NCBI GenBank assembly: GCA_958295735.1
Contig: OY282369.1
Location: 914,161-978,160, forward strand
Origin: an uncultured Candidatus Cenarchaeum sp.
GTDB lineage: Archaea; Thermoproteota; Nitrososphaeria; Nitrososphaerales; Nitrosopumilaceae
Length of the DNA: 64,000 nucleotides
Reading direction: 5' to 3'
Shown: positions 41,119 to 49,468 of the stretch, piece by piece
How the letters are laid out: each line of letters begins with the position of its first letter
Numbering within the stretch: the first letter of the stretch is position 1
Translations under genes and position numbers: made by a program
Notes under the pieces: generated by a model
Told to the model about the DNA's origin: nothing
Databases searched by the model: none
What the model saw: only the letters and a program-made list of their open reading frames with translations

Positions 41119-42395
41119 CCCAGCGGCTTTTTGGCCGCCAAGAAAAAAAGCCGCCCTGGACGCGCCAGAGTGTCGCCCCATCAGCATGAACGAACCGCGG
41201 GCATGGTGGCCGGAAGCCCCGGCGTCCGCGAGTTCTCGGACGCTGCAAACGCCACGCGCGGGCCGCGCCGGCCGCGGCCCGCGCGGTCGGCACCGGGATG
41301 CCGTCGTGCGGGCTGATGCGCCTGTCGCCGTCCCGCGCGGCGCCTGGCGGGGCGGTCGGGGTGCCGTTCGCGCTCGACGGCGGCGCGGCGGAGATGCGGC
41401 GCGCCGGGCTGCCCGGGGAAAAGATCGGCGCGGCGATCGACTTCCGCGGAGCACTCCGCCACGGCAAAAGGCCCGGCCCCGGGCCCGCGCGCGGCGGGGG
41501 CGGGCGGCCAGGCCCGGGCTCCGCAGGGCGCGCGGCGCGCCCCGGGCGGCTTTTCCCGCAACCGGGGCCGCGGCCCGCGCGGTATCTCCCCGAAGGGCAG
41601 GCCCGCGCGCGGCCGGACGCCCCCGCATTCCTCGGCGAACCGGGGAGGCGCGCGGCGGCCTCCCGCATGCGGCGGGCTGCCTTCGCCGCGCCGCGCCCCG
41701 AAGGCCGCGCCGGGGCGCCGCACGCCAGCTCGATCGGCGGGAAGGCCGGGGGCGGGCAGGGCGCATCCCGATCCGTTCGCCGGCAGCCCGCCCTGGCGCC
41801 GCGCCGACTTGCGCGGCAGGCGCGGGGACGCGGCCGGCGGGAAGGCGGACGGGGATGCCGCCGGCGCCGTCCCGGGGCTGCTCCCCCGCGGGGTGCGAGG
41901 ACGCGGCCGCGGGCAGCCTGCCCGAGGCGACTGCCGGAAACGGCCCCCTGCGGGCGATGCCGATCTGGAAAGGTTGTGCCGAAGCCCTGCCAGCCCGCAC
42001 CATGGAAGAAAAACCCAAGAAGGGCGAGCTGGGGGAACTGATGGAAAGGTCGGCAGCGCGCTTTGCAAAGCTGCCCAAGTGGAAGCAGGAAATGCCCCGA
42101 TCCCGGCCGGATCAAGAAATGTTCCGTTCCCGGTTGGATCAAGAGTAAGCCTCCGGGCTTTTTGGCGCGGCGGCGCATCCCGCGGGAGTCGATCGCCGCG
42201 CCCGCCTCTGCCCCGAACTGCCCGCCTCGCCGCATCCCGCCGCCGGCGCGTCGGGCGCGCGCGGGGCGCCGGGGAACCCGCGGGCGCCGGAGCCCTCGGC
42301 GGCCGCGCCGGCGGCCCTCCCGCGCCGGAGGGGCCCCGTCCCGGCGCGCCCGGGCGGCTTTTTTTCATTTGGGCCAAAAAGCCGCCGGGGGCCGC
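41119..42395. repeat. Long imperfect inverted repeat around a 0.65-kb core
   Basis: The left arm (about 41119-41480) and the reverse complement of the right arm (about 42140-42395) align through several blocks: the outer ends CAGCGGCTTTTTGGCC and CGGCGGCTTTTTGGCC, then GAAAAAAAGCCGCCC in both, and further in GGCGCGGCGATCGACTTCCG versus GGCGCGGCGATCGACTCCCG. Arms are diverged and of unequal length. The core holds one small frame (42002-42148) with less GC-extreme codons. Looks like an old mobile element or an inverted duplication; no transposase remains. Confidence 0.65.
42002..42148 (+). CDS. Small charged ORF (48 aa), uncertain
   Basis: ATG 42002 opens 48 codons with A-ending Glu and Lys codons, unlike the surrounding DNA: EEKPKKGELGELMERSAARFAKLPKWKQEM, then two similar nonapeptides ending in RxDQE from a 24-27 bp repeat. 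The amphipathic, charged start looks like a genuine helical protein or the N-terminal remnant of one. No TATA box is seen at the usual spacing. It lies in the core of the long inverted repeat and may be a decayed cargo gene. Confidence 0.4.
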   Translation: MEEKPKKGELGELMERSAARFAKLPKWKQEMPRSRPDQEMFRSRLDQE

Positions 42396-42460
42396 CCCGC
42401 CGCCCCCGCGCCGGCCGGGAACCTAGCAAGGAATAATACCGGACGGGGGGGGCGCCGCCC

Positions 42461-43846
42461 ATGACGGTCGACTGCGTGATTGTCGGCTCCCGCGTCGTCC
42501 TCCCCAGGTGCACGGTGCGGAAGAACATAGTGATCGACGGGGGGAAGGTCGCGGAGCTGGCAAGCGGGGTGCCGGCCTGCGACAGGCGGATCGACGCGGA
42601 GGGGCTGGTCTCCCTGCCCGGCGTCATAGACCCGCACGTGCACTACGGGGTGTACACCCCGGTGGACAGGGCCGCGGAGACCGAGTCGCGGGCGGCCGCG
42701 CTGGGCGGCGTGACCACCATGATGCGGATGCTGCGGCTCGGCGGCTCGTACAGGGAGTCGCTGGGGGAGCAGCTGCGGGCAAGCGCCGCGTCGCACCACG
42801 TGGACTACGCGGTGCACGCGTCCGTGTTCGACCGCCGGCAGGCGGCCGAGATGGAGTACTGCGCGGGGATGGGGGTAGGCTCGTTCAAGTTGTACATGAA
42901 CCTGGGATCGGGGGAGGGGCGCGTCTACATGGACATGCCGCCCGGCTCGTCGCGCCTGACCGAGGCCGCGGTGGAGGTCGGCCCGGACGTGGTGCGGGAC
43001 GTGGTGCGGACGGCCGCCGGCCTCGGGCGCCCCGTGCTGGTCCACGCGGAGGACCAGGGGGCGTGCCACCGCGGGATGCTCGCCGCGCGGGAGGGCGGCC
43101 TGGACGGCCTGAAGGCGTGGTCGGACAGCCGGCCCCCCGAGTCGGAGGCCAAGGCCATATCGGAGGTGTCCGAGCTGGCCCGCCGGTACGGCTGCGCCAT
43201 ATACGTGGTGCACGTGGGCTCGGCCGCGGCGCTGGCGCAGATCAGGGCGGAGAGGGCCAGGGGGACGAGGATCCACGTGGAGACGTGCCCGCACTACCTG
43301 TCGCTGTCCCACGAAAAGCAGGAGGGGTACTTGGCCAAGGTGATGCCCCCCGTCAGGTCCGCCGACGACGGCGCGCGGGTGTGGGGGGCGCTGGCCTCGG
43401 GCGAGGTGGACACCATAGGGACCGACCACGTGGCCAACCGCCGCGGCATGAAGCTGGGCGGCAGCACCGTGTGGGACGCGCTGGCCGGGTTTCCCGGAAT
43501 AGGCACGTCCCTGCCCATACTGCTCAGCGAGGGGGTCAACCGCGGGAGGATCTCGCTGGAGCGCCTGGCCTCCCTGACCAGCGCGGCGGCGGCGCGCATA
43601 TTCTCGCTCTCTCCCGCGAAGGGCTCGCTGGATCCCGGCTCGGATGCGGACGTGGCCGTGGTGGACACGAGGATGGAGAGGAAGGTGTCCAGCGAGGCGC
43701 TCGGCGGCTACTCGGACTATTCGGTGTACGAGGGCAGGACGCTCCGCGGCTGGCCGGTGAAGACCCTGGTGAGGGGCAGCGTGGTGGCCGAGGACTTTGA
43801 GGTGGTGGGCCGGCCCGGCCACGGCAGGCTGGTCCGCCCGTCCTGA
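42461..43846 (+). CDS. Dihydroorotase/hydantoinase-like amidohydrolase
   Basis: 461 residues from ATG 42461, 27 nt from TATA-like GAATAATACC (42430-42439). Cyclic-amidohydrolase metal site: GVIDPHVHYG (HxH, about residue 60), the carbamylated-lysine segment GSFKLYMNL (about residue 146), VHAEDQG and YVVHVGS histidines, and DTIGTDHV (catalytic Asp). The FKLYM motif is typical of hydantoinases/dihydropyrimidinases and class I dihydroorotases. In archaea such genes are often annotated as dihydroorotase (pyrimidine synthesis); no other pyr gene is nearby, so the substrate is left open. Confidence 0.85.
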   Translation: MTVDCVIVGSRVVLPRCTVRKNIVIDGGKVAELASGVPACDRRIDAEGLVSLPGVIDPHVHYGVYTPVDRAAETESRAAALGGVTTMMRMLRLGGSYRESLGEQLRASAASHHVDYAVHASVFDRRQAAEMEYCAGMGVGSFKLYMNLGSGEGRVYMDMPPGSSRLTEAAVEVGPDVVRDVVRTAAGLGRPVLVHAEDQGACHRGMLAAREGGLDGLKAWSDSRPPESEAKAISEVSELARRYGCAIYVVHVGSAAALAQIRAERARGTRIHVETCPHYLSLSHEKQEGYLAKVMPPVRSADDGARVWGALASGEVDTIGTDHVANRRGMKLGGSTVWDALAGFPGIGTSLPILLSEGVNRGRISLERLASLTSAAAARIFSLSPAKGSLDPGSDADVAVVDTRMERKVSSEALGGYSDYSVYEGRTLRGWPVKTLVRGSVVAEDFEVVGRPGHGRLVRPS

Positions 43847-43918
43847 CCGGCGGCGCCGGGGCCCGCGCCCGGCGGGCGGCTTATAACAATTTATAGTTCC
43901 ATGTTCCCGCGCCTCACA

Positions 43919-44860
43919 ATGGCAACAGTCGACAAAGCAGCAGTGGCGTGGACCATTGCGATCGTGGCGTTCGGCGTGGGAATTGCGAGCATGGGCGAGA
44001 ACCTTCAGGGATCTACCGCCCCCGCCGCTCCCCCGCCTCCGGTTGTGGATGTCAGTCCTACGGTAGACGAGATGATGACGGAAGAGATGGCGACAGACGA
44101 CGAGGCAATGACGGAAGAGGAAGAGATGATGATGATGACGGAAGAAGAGATGGCCGAGATGGAAGAAGAGATGATGATGACGGAAGAGGAAGAGATGATG
44201 ATGATGACGGAAGAGGAAGAGATGATGATGATGACGGAAGAAGAGATGGCCGAGATGGAAGAAGAAGAGATGATGATGATGACGGAAGAGGAAGAGATGA
44301 TGATGATGACGGAAGAAGAGATGGCCGAGATGGAAGAAGAAGAGATGATGATGATGACGGAAGAGGAAGAGATGATGATGACGGAAGAAGAGATGATGAT
44401 GATGATGACGGAAGAAGAGATGATGATGATGATGACGGAAGAAGAGATGGCTGAGGAAATGACCGAAGAAGCCGAGACGATGACCGAAGAAGCCGAGACG
44501 ATGACCGAAGAAGCCGAGACGATGACCGAAGAAGCCGAGACGATGACCGAAGCCGGACCGCAGACGGTAGTGGTCACCATCCCAGAAGGCACATCGGTTC
44601 CCGGGTGCGAAGTGACCGACGAATGCTACCTGCCTCCCGAGGTCTCCGTATCCGCGGGCGACACGGTGAGCTGGGACAACGTCGATCCCGTAGCGCACAC
44701 CGTGACCAGCGGGACGGTAGAATCGGGCCCCGACGGCCTGTTCGACAGCAGCCTGCTGATGGGGGGGGAAACCTTCGAGGTGACCTTCGACTCGGCGGGC
44801 AGCTACGACTACTATTGCATAGTCCATCCGTGGATGGACGGCACTGTCCAAGTATCCTGA
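43919..44860 (+). CDS. Plastocyanin-like blue copper protein with Met/Glu repeat spacer
   Basis: 313 residues from ATG 43919, chosen over ATG 43901 because the AT patch TTTATAG (43889-43895) is about 27 nt from it. One N-terminal membrane segment (AVAWTIAIVAFGVGIASMG) anchors the protein. Residues about 50-210 are a strongly acidic repeat of EEEMMMMTEEE-like units followed by MTEEAET units. The C-terminal about 100 residues are a cupredoxin: SAGDTVSWDNVDPVAHTVTSG (His ligand) and YDYYCIVHPWMDGTVQV (Cys, His, Met ligands of a type 1 site). Such membrane-bound plastocyanins are the presumed electron carriers of ammonia-oxidising archaea. The acidic Met-rich spacer may also hold copper. Confidence 0.92.
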   Translation: MATVDKAAVAWTIAIVAFGVGIASMGENLQGSTAPAAPPPPVVDVSPTVDEMMTEEMATDDEAMTEEEEMMMMTEEEMAEMEEEMMMTEEEEMMMMTEEEEMMMMTEEEMAEMEEEEMMMMTEEEEMMMMTEEEMAEMEEEEMMMMTEEEEMMMTEEEMMMMMTEEEMMMMMTEEEMAEEMTEEAETMTEEAETMTEEAETMTEEAETMTEAGPQTVVVTIPEGTSVPGCEVTDECYLPPEVSVSAGDTVSWDNVDPVAHTVTSGTVESGPDGLFDSSLLMGGETFEVTFDSAGSYDYYCIVHPWMDGTVQVS

Positions 44861-45070
44861 CGCGCCTTTTTTCGAGCCGCTCCCGGGGATCCGGGCGCAA
44901 CTTCCCGCGCGCCTAGCCCATCACACAATCGCGCCTACGGCGGCCGCGGCGGGGCAGTTTTTCACGCCCGAAATCTGGGTTATGGGGCGGACTACGTGTG
45001 CCGCGCCGCGGCCTGGCGGCGCCGGACCGCCCGCGGCGGCGGAAAAAAGCGATCGGGCCGATCCGGCGCC

Positions 45071-45703
45071 CTACCGCCGGATGACGCCGAACCGCCCGCC
45101 GCCCTCGTCCCTGTACGCCACGTCGGGCGCCCTGGTGAAGATGCCCGCCTCGAGCGCGCCGGCGATCCCAGTCAGATCCCGCCGCAGCGAGCGCGGATCC
45201 CCGACCTCCCCAAAGTCGCAGTCCAGTATGACGTTCCCGTTCTCCGTCACGAAGGGGTAGCCCCTGTCCAGCAGCCGCAGCGCGGGGCGCCCGCCGGCCT
45301 CCGAGACCGCCTTGGACGCCGTGGCCCGGGCCAGCGGGTGCACCTCGAGCGGTACCGGAACGTCCAGCCTCTCGGAGAATTTTTGGGCCCCCGCCATGAT
45401 CACGACCTTCCTTGCGGCCCCGATCACGATGCCCTCCCTCAGCAGGGCGCCGCCGCCGCCCTTCACCATGTTCCCGTCGCGGTCTATCTGGTCGGCGCCG
45501 TCGAACGCCACGTCGATCTCGGCCACCTGGTCCGCCTCCACCAGCCGCAGGCCTCCCGACTCCGCCACCAGTTTGATCTGGAGGGAGGTGGGCACGCAGG
45601 TGACCGCGAGCCCCTCCGCCCGCACCCGCGCCGAGAGCGCCCTGACCAGGGCCGCCGCCGCCCGCCCGCTTCCCAGGCCGAGCACCTGCCCGTCGCGGAC
45701 CAT
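45071..45703 (-). CDS. rpiA: Ribose-5-phosphate isomerase A
   Basis: Interconverts ribose 5-phosphate and ribulose 5-phosphate. 210 residues from ATG 45703: GLGSGRAAAALVRAL (the GLGTGST phosphate loop, with changes), VPTSLQIKLVAE, DVAFDGADQIDRDGNMVKGGGGALLREGIV (catalytic Asp and Lys region), VPVPLEVHPLA and NGNVILDCDF. Homologues begin about 15 residues earlier; here the frame continues upstream as LPGPDDVSALTADALG without any ATG, GTG or TTG, and a CTG (45751-45749) lies three bases after the stop of the preceding gene. The real start may therefore be non-canonical. Last gene of the lsm-eL37 operon. Confidence 0.88.
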   Translation of the reverse strand: MVRDGQVLGLGSGRAAAALVRALSARVRAEGLAVTCVPTSLQIKLVAESGGLRLVEADQVAEIDVAFDGADQIDRDGNMVKGGGGALLREGIVIGAARKVVIMAGAQKFSERLDVPVPLEVHPLARATASKAVSEAGGRPALRLLDRGYPFVTENGNVILDCDFGEVGDPRSLRRDLTGIAGALEAGIFTRAPDVAYRDEGGGRFGVIRR

Positions 45704-45753
45704 GCCGAGCGCGTCCGCGGTCAGCGCCGAGACGTCGTCGGGTCCCGGCAGGC

Positions 45754-47148
45754 CTACTCCACCTCTGCCTGCTCCAGCCGCGAGAGTGTGCTCACGATGT
45801 CGGCCTTTATCTTTTCCAGCTCGTCGTCGTCGCCGTCGCCGAAGTCGATGTCGGCATCGTCCAAGCCGGCCAGTCTCTCGTCGTCCCCCGCGGGCGGAAC
45901 GGCGCCCTGCGGGGGGGCGGCGGGGGCCGGTGCCGGGGCAACAGGGGCCGGTGCCGGTGCCGGGGCAACAGGGGCCGGTGCCGGTGCCGGGGCAACAGGG
46001 GCCGGTGCCGGGGCAACAGGGGCCGGGGCCGGTGCCGGGGCGGCGGGGGCCGGGGCCGGTGCCGGGGCGGCGGGGGCCGGGGCCGGTGCCGGGGCGGCGG
46101 GGGCCGGCGCAGGCGCAGGCACCGGGGCGGCGGGGGCCGGCGCAGGCGCAGGCACCGGGGCGGCGGGGGCCGGCGCAGGCGCAGGCGCAGGCGCAGGCGC
46201 CGGGGCAACAGGGGCCGGTGCCGGTGCCGGGACGACGGCGGCCTCCGCGCCGCCTGCGTCCAGGATGGCCGAGTCTGCCCCGGCGTCTGCCGCCTCCCAG
46301 ATCTCGGGAAATTCCGGCCGCTTTCCCGTTATCTCGGTGAGCGTGGTGAGTTCCACCGGCGTGCCGGCGGCATTGTCTGGCGCCTCGGCTGCTGCCGCCG
46401 CGGCCAGCTGCTGCGCGGCGAGTGGGGGCGAGGCAGCGGACGCGGCCGCTGCCGGAGCTGGCTGCGGGGCCTTCCGCCTGCCCTTGAGCCTGCCGATTGC
46501 CGCGGCCGCCGCCCTGGCAGTGGGCGTCGGCGCCGGGGCGGGCGGAGTGGGAGCGGCCGCCGCGGCGGCAGGGGCGGGCGGAGTGGGGGAGGCCGCCGCC
46601 GGGGCGGGCGGAGCGGGAGCGGCTGCCGCCGCCGGGGCGGGAGAGGCCGCCGCCGGGGCGGGCGGGGGGGCGGCGGCCTCGGCGGCCGCCGCGCGGGGCG
46701 CCGGGGGAGCGGCGGCCGCCGCGCGGGGCGCCGGGGGACGGGGCGCGGCCGCCGCGATCCTGGCGGACATCTCGTGCAGCCGCCCGTCCAGCGAGGAGAG
46801 TTTCTGGTCCATGAGGGTGATCAGGCCGTCGCCCAAGGGGCCCAGGTCGGGGTGCCTGCCCGCCTCCTCCATCCTGTCCAGTTTTGCGAGGACGGCCCCC
46901 AGCTGGTCCTGGTACCGGGACAGGAGCGCGCCTTTTTGCCGCCTGGTGAGGCCGGCATCGTGCTGGTGGAGCCGCGATATGGTCTTGGCGAGCGCCTCCT
47001 TTTCCAGCACGAGGGCGTGCGCCTTTGCCCGCACGGACGGGGCGGCTGCGGAAGGCGCCGCCCTCCTGCGCCGGCGCGGCAGCCCGGCGCACGCGGCCCC
47101 CGAGGCGGCGCCGGCCAGCCCGGTGAGCAGCAGGACGATCTCCTGCAT
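45754..47148 (-). CDS. Membrane-anchored Ala/Pro-rich protein with coiled coil
   Basis: 464 residues from ATG 47148, which overlaps the eL37 stop as TGATG. A short hydrophobic N-terminus (EIVLLLTGLAGAASGAACAG) and a basic RRRRR stop signal suggest a single membrane anchor or secretion signal. Residues about 35-135 are helical and charged (VLEKEALAKTISRLHQ...RYQDQLGAVLAKLDRM...TLMDQKLSSLDGRLHEMSARI). The rest is Ala/Pro low-complexity sequence with one ordered island (TPVELTTLTEITGKRPEFPEIWEAADAGADSAI, about 300-335) and an acidic C-terminal helix (DDADIDFGDGDDDELEKIKADIVSTLSRLEQAEVE). No function assigned; repeats at 45905-46235 encode APAPVAPAPAPA units. Confidence 0.75.
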   Translation of the reverse strand: MQEIVLLLTGLAGAASGAACAGLPRRRRRAAPSAAAPSVRAKAHALVLEKEALAKTISRLHQHDAGLTRRQKGALLSRYQDQLGAVLAKLDRMEEAGRHPDLGPLGDGLITLMDQKLSSLDGRLHEMSARIAAAAPRPPAPRAAAAAPPAPRAAAAEAAAPPPAPAAASPAPAAAAAPAPPAPAAASPTPPAPAAAAAAPTPPAPAPTPTARAAAAAIGRLKGRRKAPQPAPAAAASAASPPLAAQQLAAAAAAEAPDNAAGTPVELTTLTEITGKRPEFPEIWEAADAGADSAILDAGGAEAAVVPAPAPAPVAPAPAPAPAPAPAPAAPVPAPAPAPAAPVPAPAPAPAAPAPAPAPAAPAPAPAPAAPAPAPAPVAPAPAPVAPAPAPAPVAPAPAPAPVAPAPAPAAPPQGAVPPAGDDERLAGLDDADIDFGDGDDDELEKIKADIVSTLSRLEQAEVE

Positions 47149-47294
47149 CAGGCGTACCACTTTATCCAGGAATACTTCCTGATCTTGGCATCCGGAAAGC
47201 CGCAGCTGGAGCACCGGTGGCGGCGCTTGTGGTACGAGTTGCCGCCGCACCGCCTGCACCGTATGTGGACGTGCTTTTTGGTGTAGCCTCCCAT
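47148..47294 (-). CDS. rpl37e: 50S ribosomal protein eL37 (L37e)
   Basis: A 48-residue zinc-finger ribosomal protein, too short for most gene tracks: [20 protein letters not shown], then [23 protein letters not shown], with the two CxxC pairs of eL37. ATG 47294 is taken as start, but the conserved eL37 N-terminus VKGTTSM continues upstream in frame (47312-47295) with only CTG (47315-47313) as possible initiator, so the protein may be seven residues longer. It lies 34 nt downstream of the lsm gene, the usual archaeal pairing, and its stop overlaps the next start (TGATG). Confidence 0.9.
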   Translation of the reverse strand: MGGYTKKHVHIRCRRCGGNSYHKRRHRCSSCGFPDAKIRKYSWIKWYA

Positions 47295-47328
47295 CGAGGT
47301 GGTGCCCTTTACCAGCGGGGCCGCCTCC

Positions 47329-47562
47329 TCACGCGGGCGGGGGGGATATCATGACTACGTTGTCTCCCCTCACCACGATGGTGCCAAGGTCCTCGGCCTC
47401 GCCCTCGCCCTCAGGGATCTCCTCGGACGAGTCCAGCAGGAGGTTCATGTGCTGATCGAACCCCAGCAGGTTGCCGCGGATCGTCTTGTTGCCCTTGAGC
47501 TTGATGAGCACCACCCTGTTGATGCTCTCGTCAAGGACCTTTACGGCCATATCCACCGACAC
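47329..47562 (-). CDS. Sm-like RNA-binding protein (LSm, Hfq-type archaeal)
   Basis: 77 residues from GTG 47562. Sm1 motif [30 protein letters not shown] and Sm2 motif [13 protein letters not shown] are complete. Archaeal LSm proteins form heptameric rings that bind U-rich RNA. The AT patch CTATATTAAAATTT (47593-47606) supplies the promoter for an lsm-eL37-Ala/Pro protein-rpiA operon. Confidence 0.95.
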   Translation of the reverse strand: MSVDMAVKVLDESINRVVLIKLKGNKTIRGNLLGFDQHMNLLLDSSEEIPEGEGEAEDLGTIVVRGDNVVMISPPPA

Positions 47563-47606
47563 GCGCTACACCCGCAGGGGCGGAGCTTTCCTGCTATATT
47601 AAAATT

Positions 47607-48350
47607 TCATTGGCGGGCCGCCGCCCGCCCCCACTCGGCCAGGCAGGCGCGGCACCGCTCCCCTATCCTTCCCGCCGCGCCGCGGAGGAGGCGCTCCCCC
47701 CTGCGCGCCGTGGCACCCCGGGGGTCGCCCCACACGCCGTTCTCCGCCACCGAGGTGAACGAGGCGGCGGCCTTTCTGGCCAGGGCCGCCCTCTGCGCCG
47801 GGCCCAGCCCGGGCGGCTCCGCGAAGCCCTTCCTGGCCCTGGACATCCTGGCCGCGCCCCCCGCGGCCAGCATGAGGGACGTCTCGGCCAGGCCCGCGTG
47901 GTCGAACGGGCCGTCCATGTAGCGCCAGTAGGACAGGGCCAGGACCCTGGCCGCCCCCTTCCGCGCCCTCCCGTCTAGGCCGGCGAGCGCCCCGCGGTTC
48001 CCGTGGTGCCCGTTCACGACGAACAGCGCGCCTATCCCGTTGGAGGCCAGCGAGGCGGCCGCGTCGAGCGCGACGCGCCGGAGCGTGGACGCGCCCAGGC
48101 TGACGTTGAACAGCGGGGCGTGCTCGAACGAGACGCCGTACGGCACCGCGGGCAGCAGCAGGAAGCCGTTGCGCCTGCACACCCGCCTGGAGACCTCGGC
48201 CGCTATCTCCGAGTCGGTGGAGACCGGCAGGTGGGCCCCGTGCTGCTCGAGGGAGCCGACGGGGAGGACCGCGGCGGCCCCCCCGCCCCTGCCGGCTATC
48301 CACCTCCTGAGGCAGGGGTCGTACGCGCGCGGGCCGGCCTCGGGGCTCAC
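47607..48350 (-). CDS. Creatininase-family hydrolase, probable FAPy deformylase ArfB
   Basis: 247 residues from GTG 48350, overlapping the purU stop as GTGA. Metal site motifs: VLPVGSLEQHGAHLPVSTDS (Glu, His, Asp) at about residue 23 and VVNGHHGNRGAL at about residue 110, typical of the creatininase fold. In archaea, ArfB of this family removes the formyl group from the GTP cyclohydrolase III product in riboflavin and F420 synthesis. ArfA, the preceding enzyme, is encoded at 63007-63771, which supports this reading; MftE-like peptidases share the fold, so the function is probable only. Confidence 0.75.
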   Translation of the reverse strand: MSPEAGPRAYDPCLRRWIAGRGGGAAAVLPVGSLEQHGAHLPVSTDSEIAAEVSRRVCRRNGFLLLPAVPYGVSFEHAPLFNVSLGASTLRRVALDAAASLASNGIGALFVVNGHHGNRGALAGLDGRARKGAARVLALSYWRYMDGPFDHAGLAETSLMLAAGGAARMSRARKGFAEPPGLGPAQRAALARKAAASFTSVAENGVWGDPRGATARRGERLLRGAAGRIGERCRACLAEWGRAAARQ

Positions 48351-49198
48351 CCCGCGGCCCCCGGCAGCACGTGCACCTTCCTCCACCGCACCTCCAGCCT
48401 GTTCTCGAGGTGCAGCCTCACCGCCCTGAGCAGGGCGGAGGCCTCCAGCTTCCGCCCCCTGGCCTTCATGTCCTCCAGGGTGGTCCCGGGATCCACGCGG
48501 AACGAGTCCTGCAGTATTATGGGGCCCTGGTCGAGGCTTTCCGTGACGTAGTGCGCCGTGACCCCCGCTATCTTGGTGCCCCTCTCGAAGGCCTGCGCGT
48601 ACGCGATGGCCCCGGGGAACGCGGGGAGCAGCGAGGGGTGTATGTTTATGATCCTGTTGGGGTACCGCCAGACGAAGTTGGGGGTGAGGATCCTCATGTA
48701 CCTGGCTAGCACGATGAGGTCTATCGACCTCTCCCGGCACACGGACAGGAGCCTCTTCTCGGCCTCGTCCTGCCGCTTCTCCTCGACGGCCACGAACGGC
48801 ACGCCGGCCCTCCTGGCCGCCGGCTCCAGGGAGCGCTCCGTCCCGACCACGACGGAGACGGTCCCCGGCAGCCTTTTCCTAGCGGCCAGGATGGCCCTCA
48901 GGCAGTGCGGCTCGCTGGTGACCAGCACCGCTATCCTCCTGTCGCTCCCCGTCTTGTCGTACACGGCCACCTCCATGCGGTGCCTTCTGGCCAGGGCGCC
49001 CATGCCCTTCCTGAACTTCCCCACGTCCGTCCCGCCGGCGAACCTGGCCTCCAGGTACATCCCGAACAGGTCCCCCACCACGTTCTCGCTCGCGTAGTGG
49101 ATGTTGCCGCCGCGCCGGAACACGAACCTCGTGAACGCGGCGATGATGCCGGCCCCGTCGGCGCCCACCACGCTTATCCCGAGGAGCGTCGCCGCCAC
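48347..49198 (-). CDS. purU: Formyltetrahydrofolate deformylase-like protein (PurU)
   Basis: 283 residues from GTG 49198, 27 nt from TATA-like GGATTAATAG (49222-49231). N-terminal ACT domain (ISVVGADGAGIIAAFTRFVFRRGGNIHYASENV, residues about 8-85) followed by a formyltransferase domain with IINIHPSLLPAFPGAIAY (Asn, His, and the SLLP loop, about residue 187), HYVTESLDQGPII (His and the catalytic Asp). In bacteria PurU hydrolyses 10-formyl-THF to formate; the archaeal cofactor and role are less clear. Followed by the creatininase-family gene with a 4-bp overlap. Confidence 0.9.
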   Translation of the reverse strand: MAATLLGISVVGADGAGIIAAFTRFVFRRGGNIHYASENVVGDLFGMYLEARFAGGTDVGKFRKGMGALARRHRMEVAVYDKTGSDRRIAVLVTSEPHCLRAILAARKRLPGTVSVVVGTERSLEPAARRAGVPFVAVEEKRQDEAEKRLLSVCRERSIDLIVLARYMRILTPNFVWRYPNRIINIHPSLLPAFPGAIAYAQAFERGTKIAGVTAHYVTESLDQGPIILQDSFRVDPGTTLEDMKARGRKLEASALLRAVRLHLENRLEVRWRKVHVLPGAAG

Positions 49199-49330
49199 GG
49201 GCGGGGGCCCCGCCCGTTCCCTATTAATCCTAGGCGGATGCCGGCCGGCAAGGGCGGCGGGGGCCGCCGCGCGGGCCGAAAGGCCGCCGCGGGCCGCCCC
49301 GCGCGCATCCCGCCGTTCGCGCCGGCTGGA

Positions 49331-49415
49331 TGCGGGGGGCGGGATTCGAACCCGCGAACCCCTTGGGGACAGGGTCCTAAGCCCTGCGCCTTTGGCCGTG
49401 CTAGGCTACCCCCGC
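49331..49415 (-). tRNA. tRNA-Leu (anticodon TAG)
   Basis: Read on the minus strand from 49415: acceptor GCGGGGG pairs with CCCCCGC, D-arm TAGCCTAGCACGGCCAAAGGCG, anticodon stem CAGGG/CCCTG with loop CTTAGGA (anticodon TAG), a long class II variable arm (TCCCCAAGGGGTTC), T-arm CGGGTTCGAATCCCG and discriminator A. No CCA is encoded and no intron is seen. The AT patch 49436-49446 lies 26 nt upstream. Confidence 0.95.
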
Positions 49416-49435
49416 GCCGCCGCGCGGATGATCAC

Positions 49436-49446
49436 AGATTTATCTA
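49436..49446. promoter_or_regulatory. AT patch shared by tRNA-Leu and glmM promoters
   Basis: CAGATTTATCT is the only AT-rich stretch between the divergent tRNA-Leu (5' end 49415) and glmM (GTG 49469). Its centre is about 26 nt from the tRNA end and 28 nt from the glmM start, the TATA distance seen across the window, so one patch may serve both directions. Confidence 0.55.
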
Positions 49447-49468
49447 TTGCAGGCCGCGGGGCTCCGGC

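Noticed and set aside
40232-42235. 667-codon minus-strand frame through the gene-poor region
   Set aside because: Low-complexity sequence without domain or promoter, running through the inverted repeat.
42461-43846. D-hydantoinase as a firm call
   Set aside because: The FKLYM motif fits hydantoinases and class I dihydroorotases alike; without neighbours in either pathway the substrate stays open.
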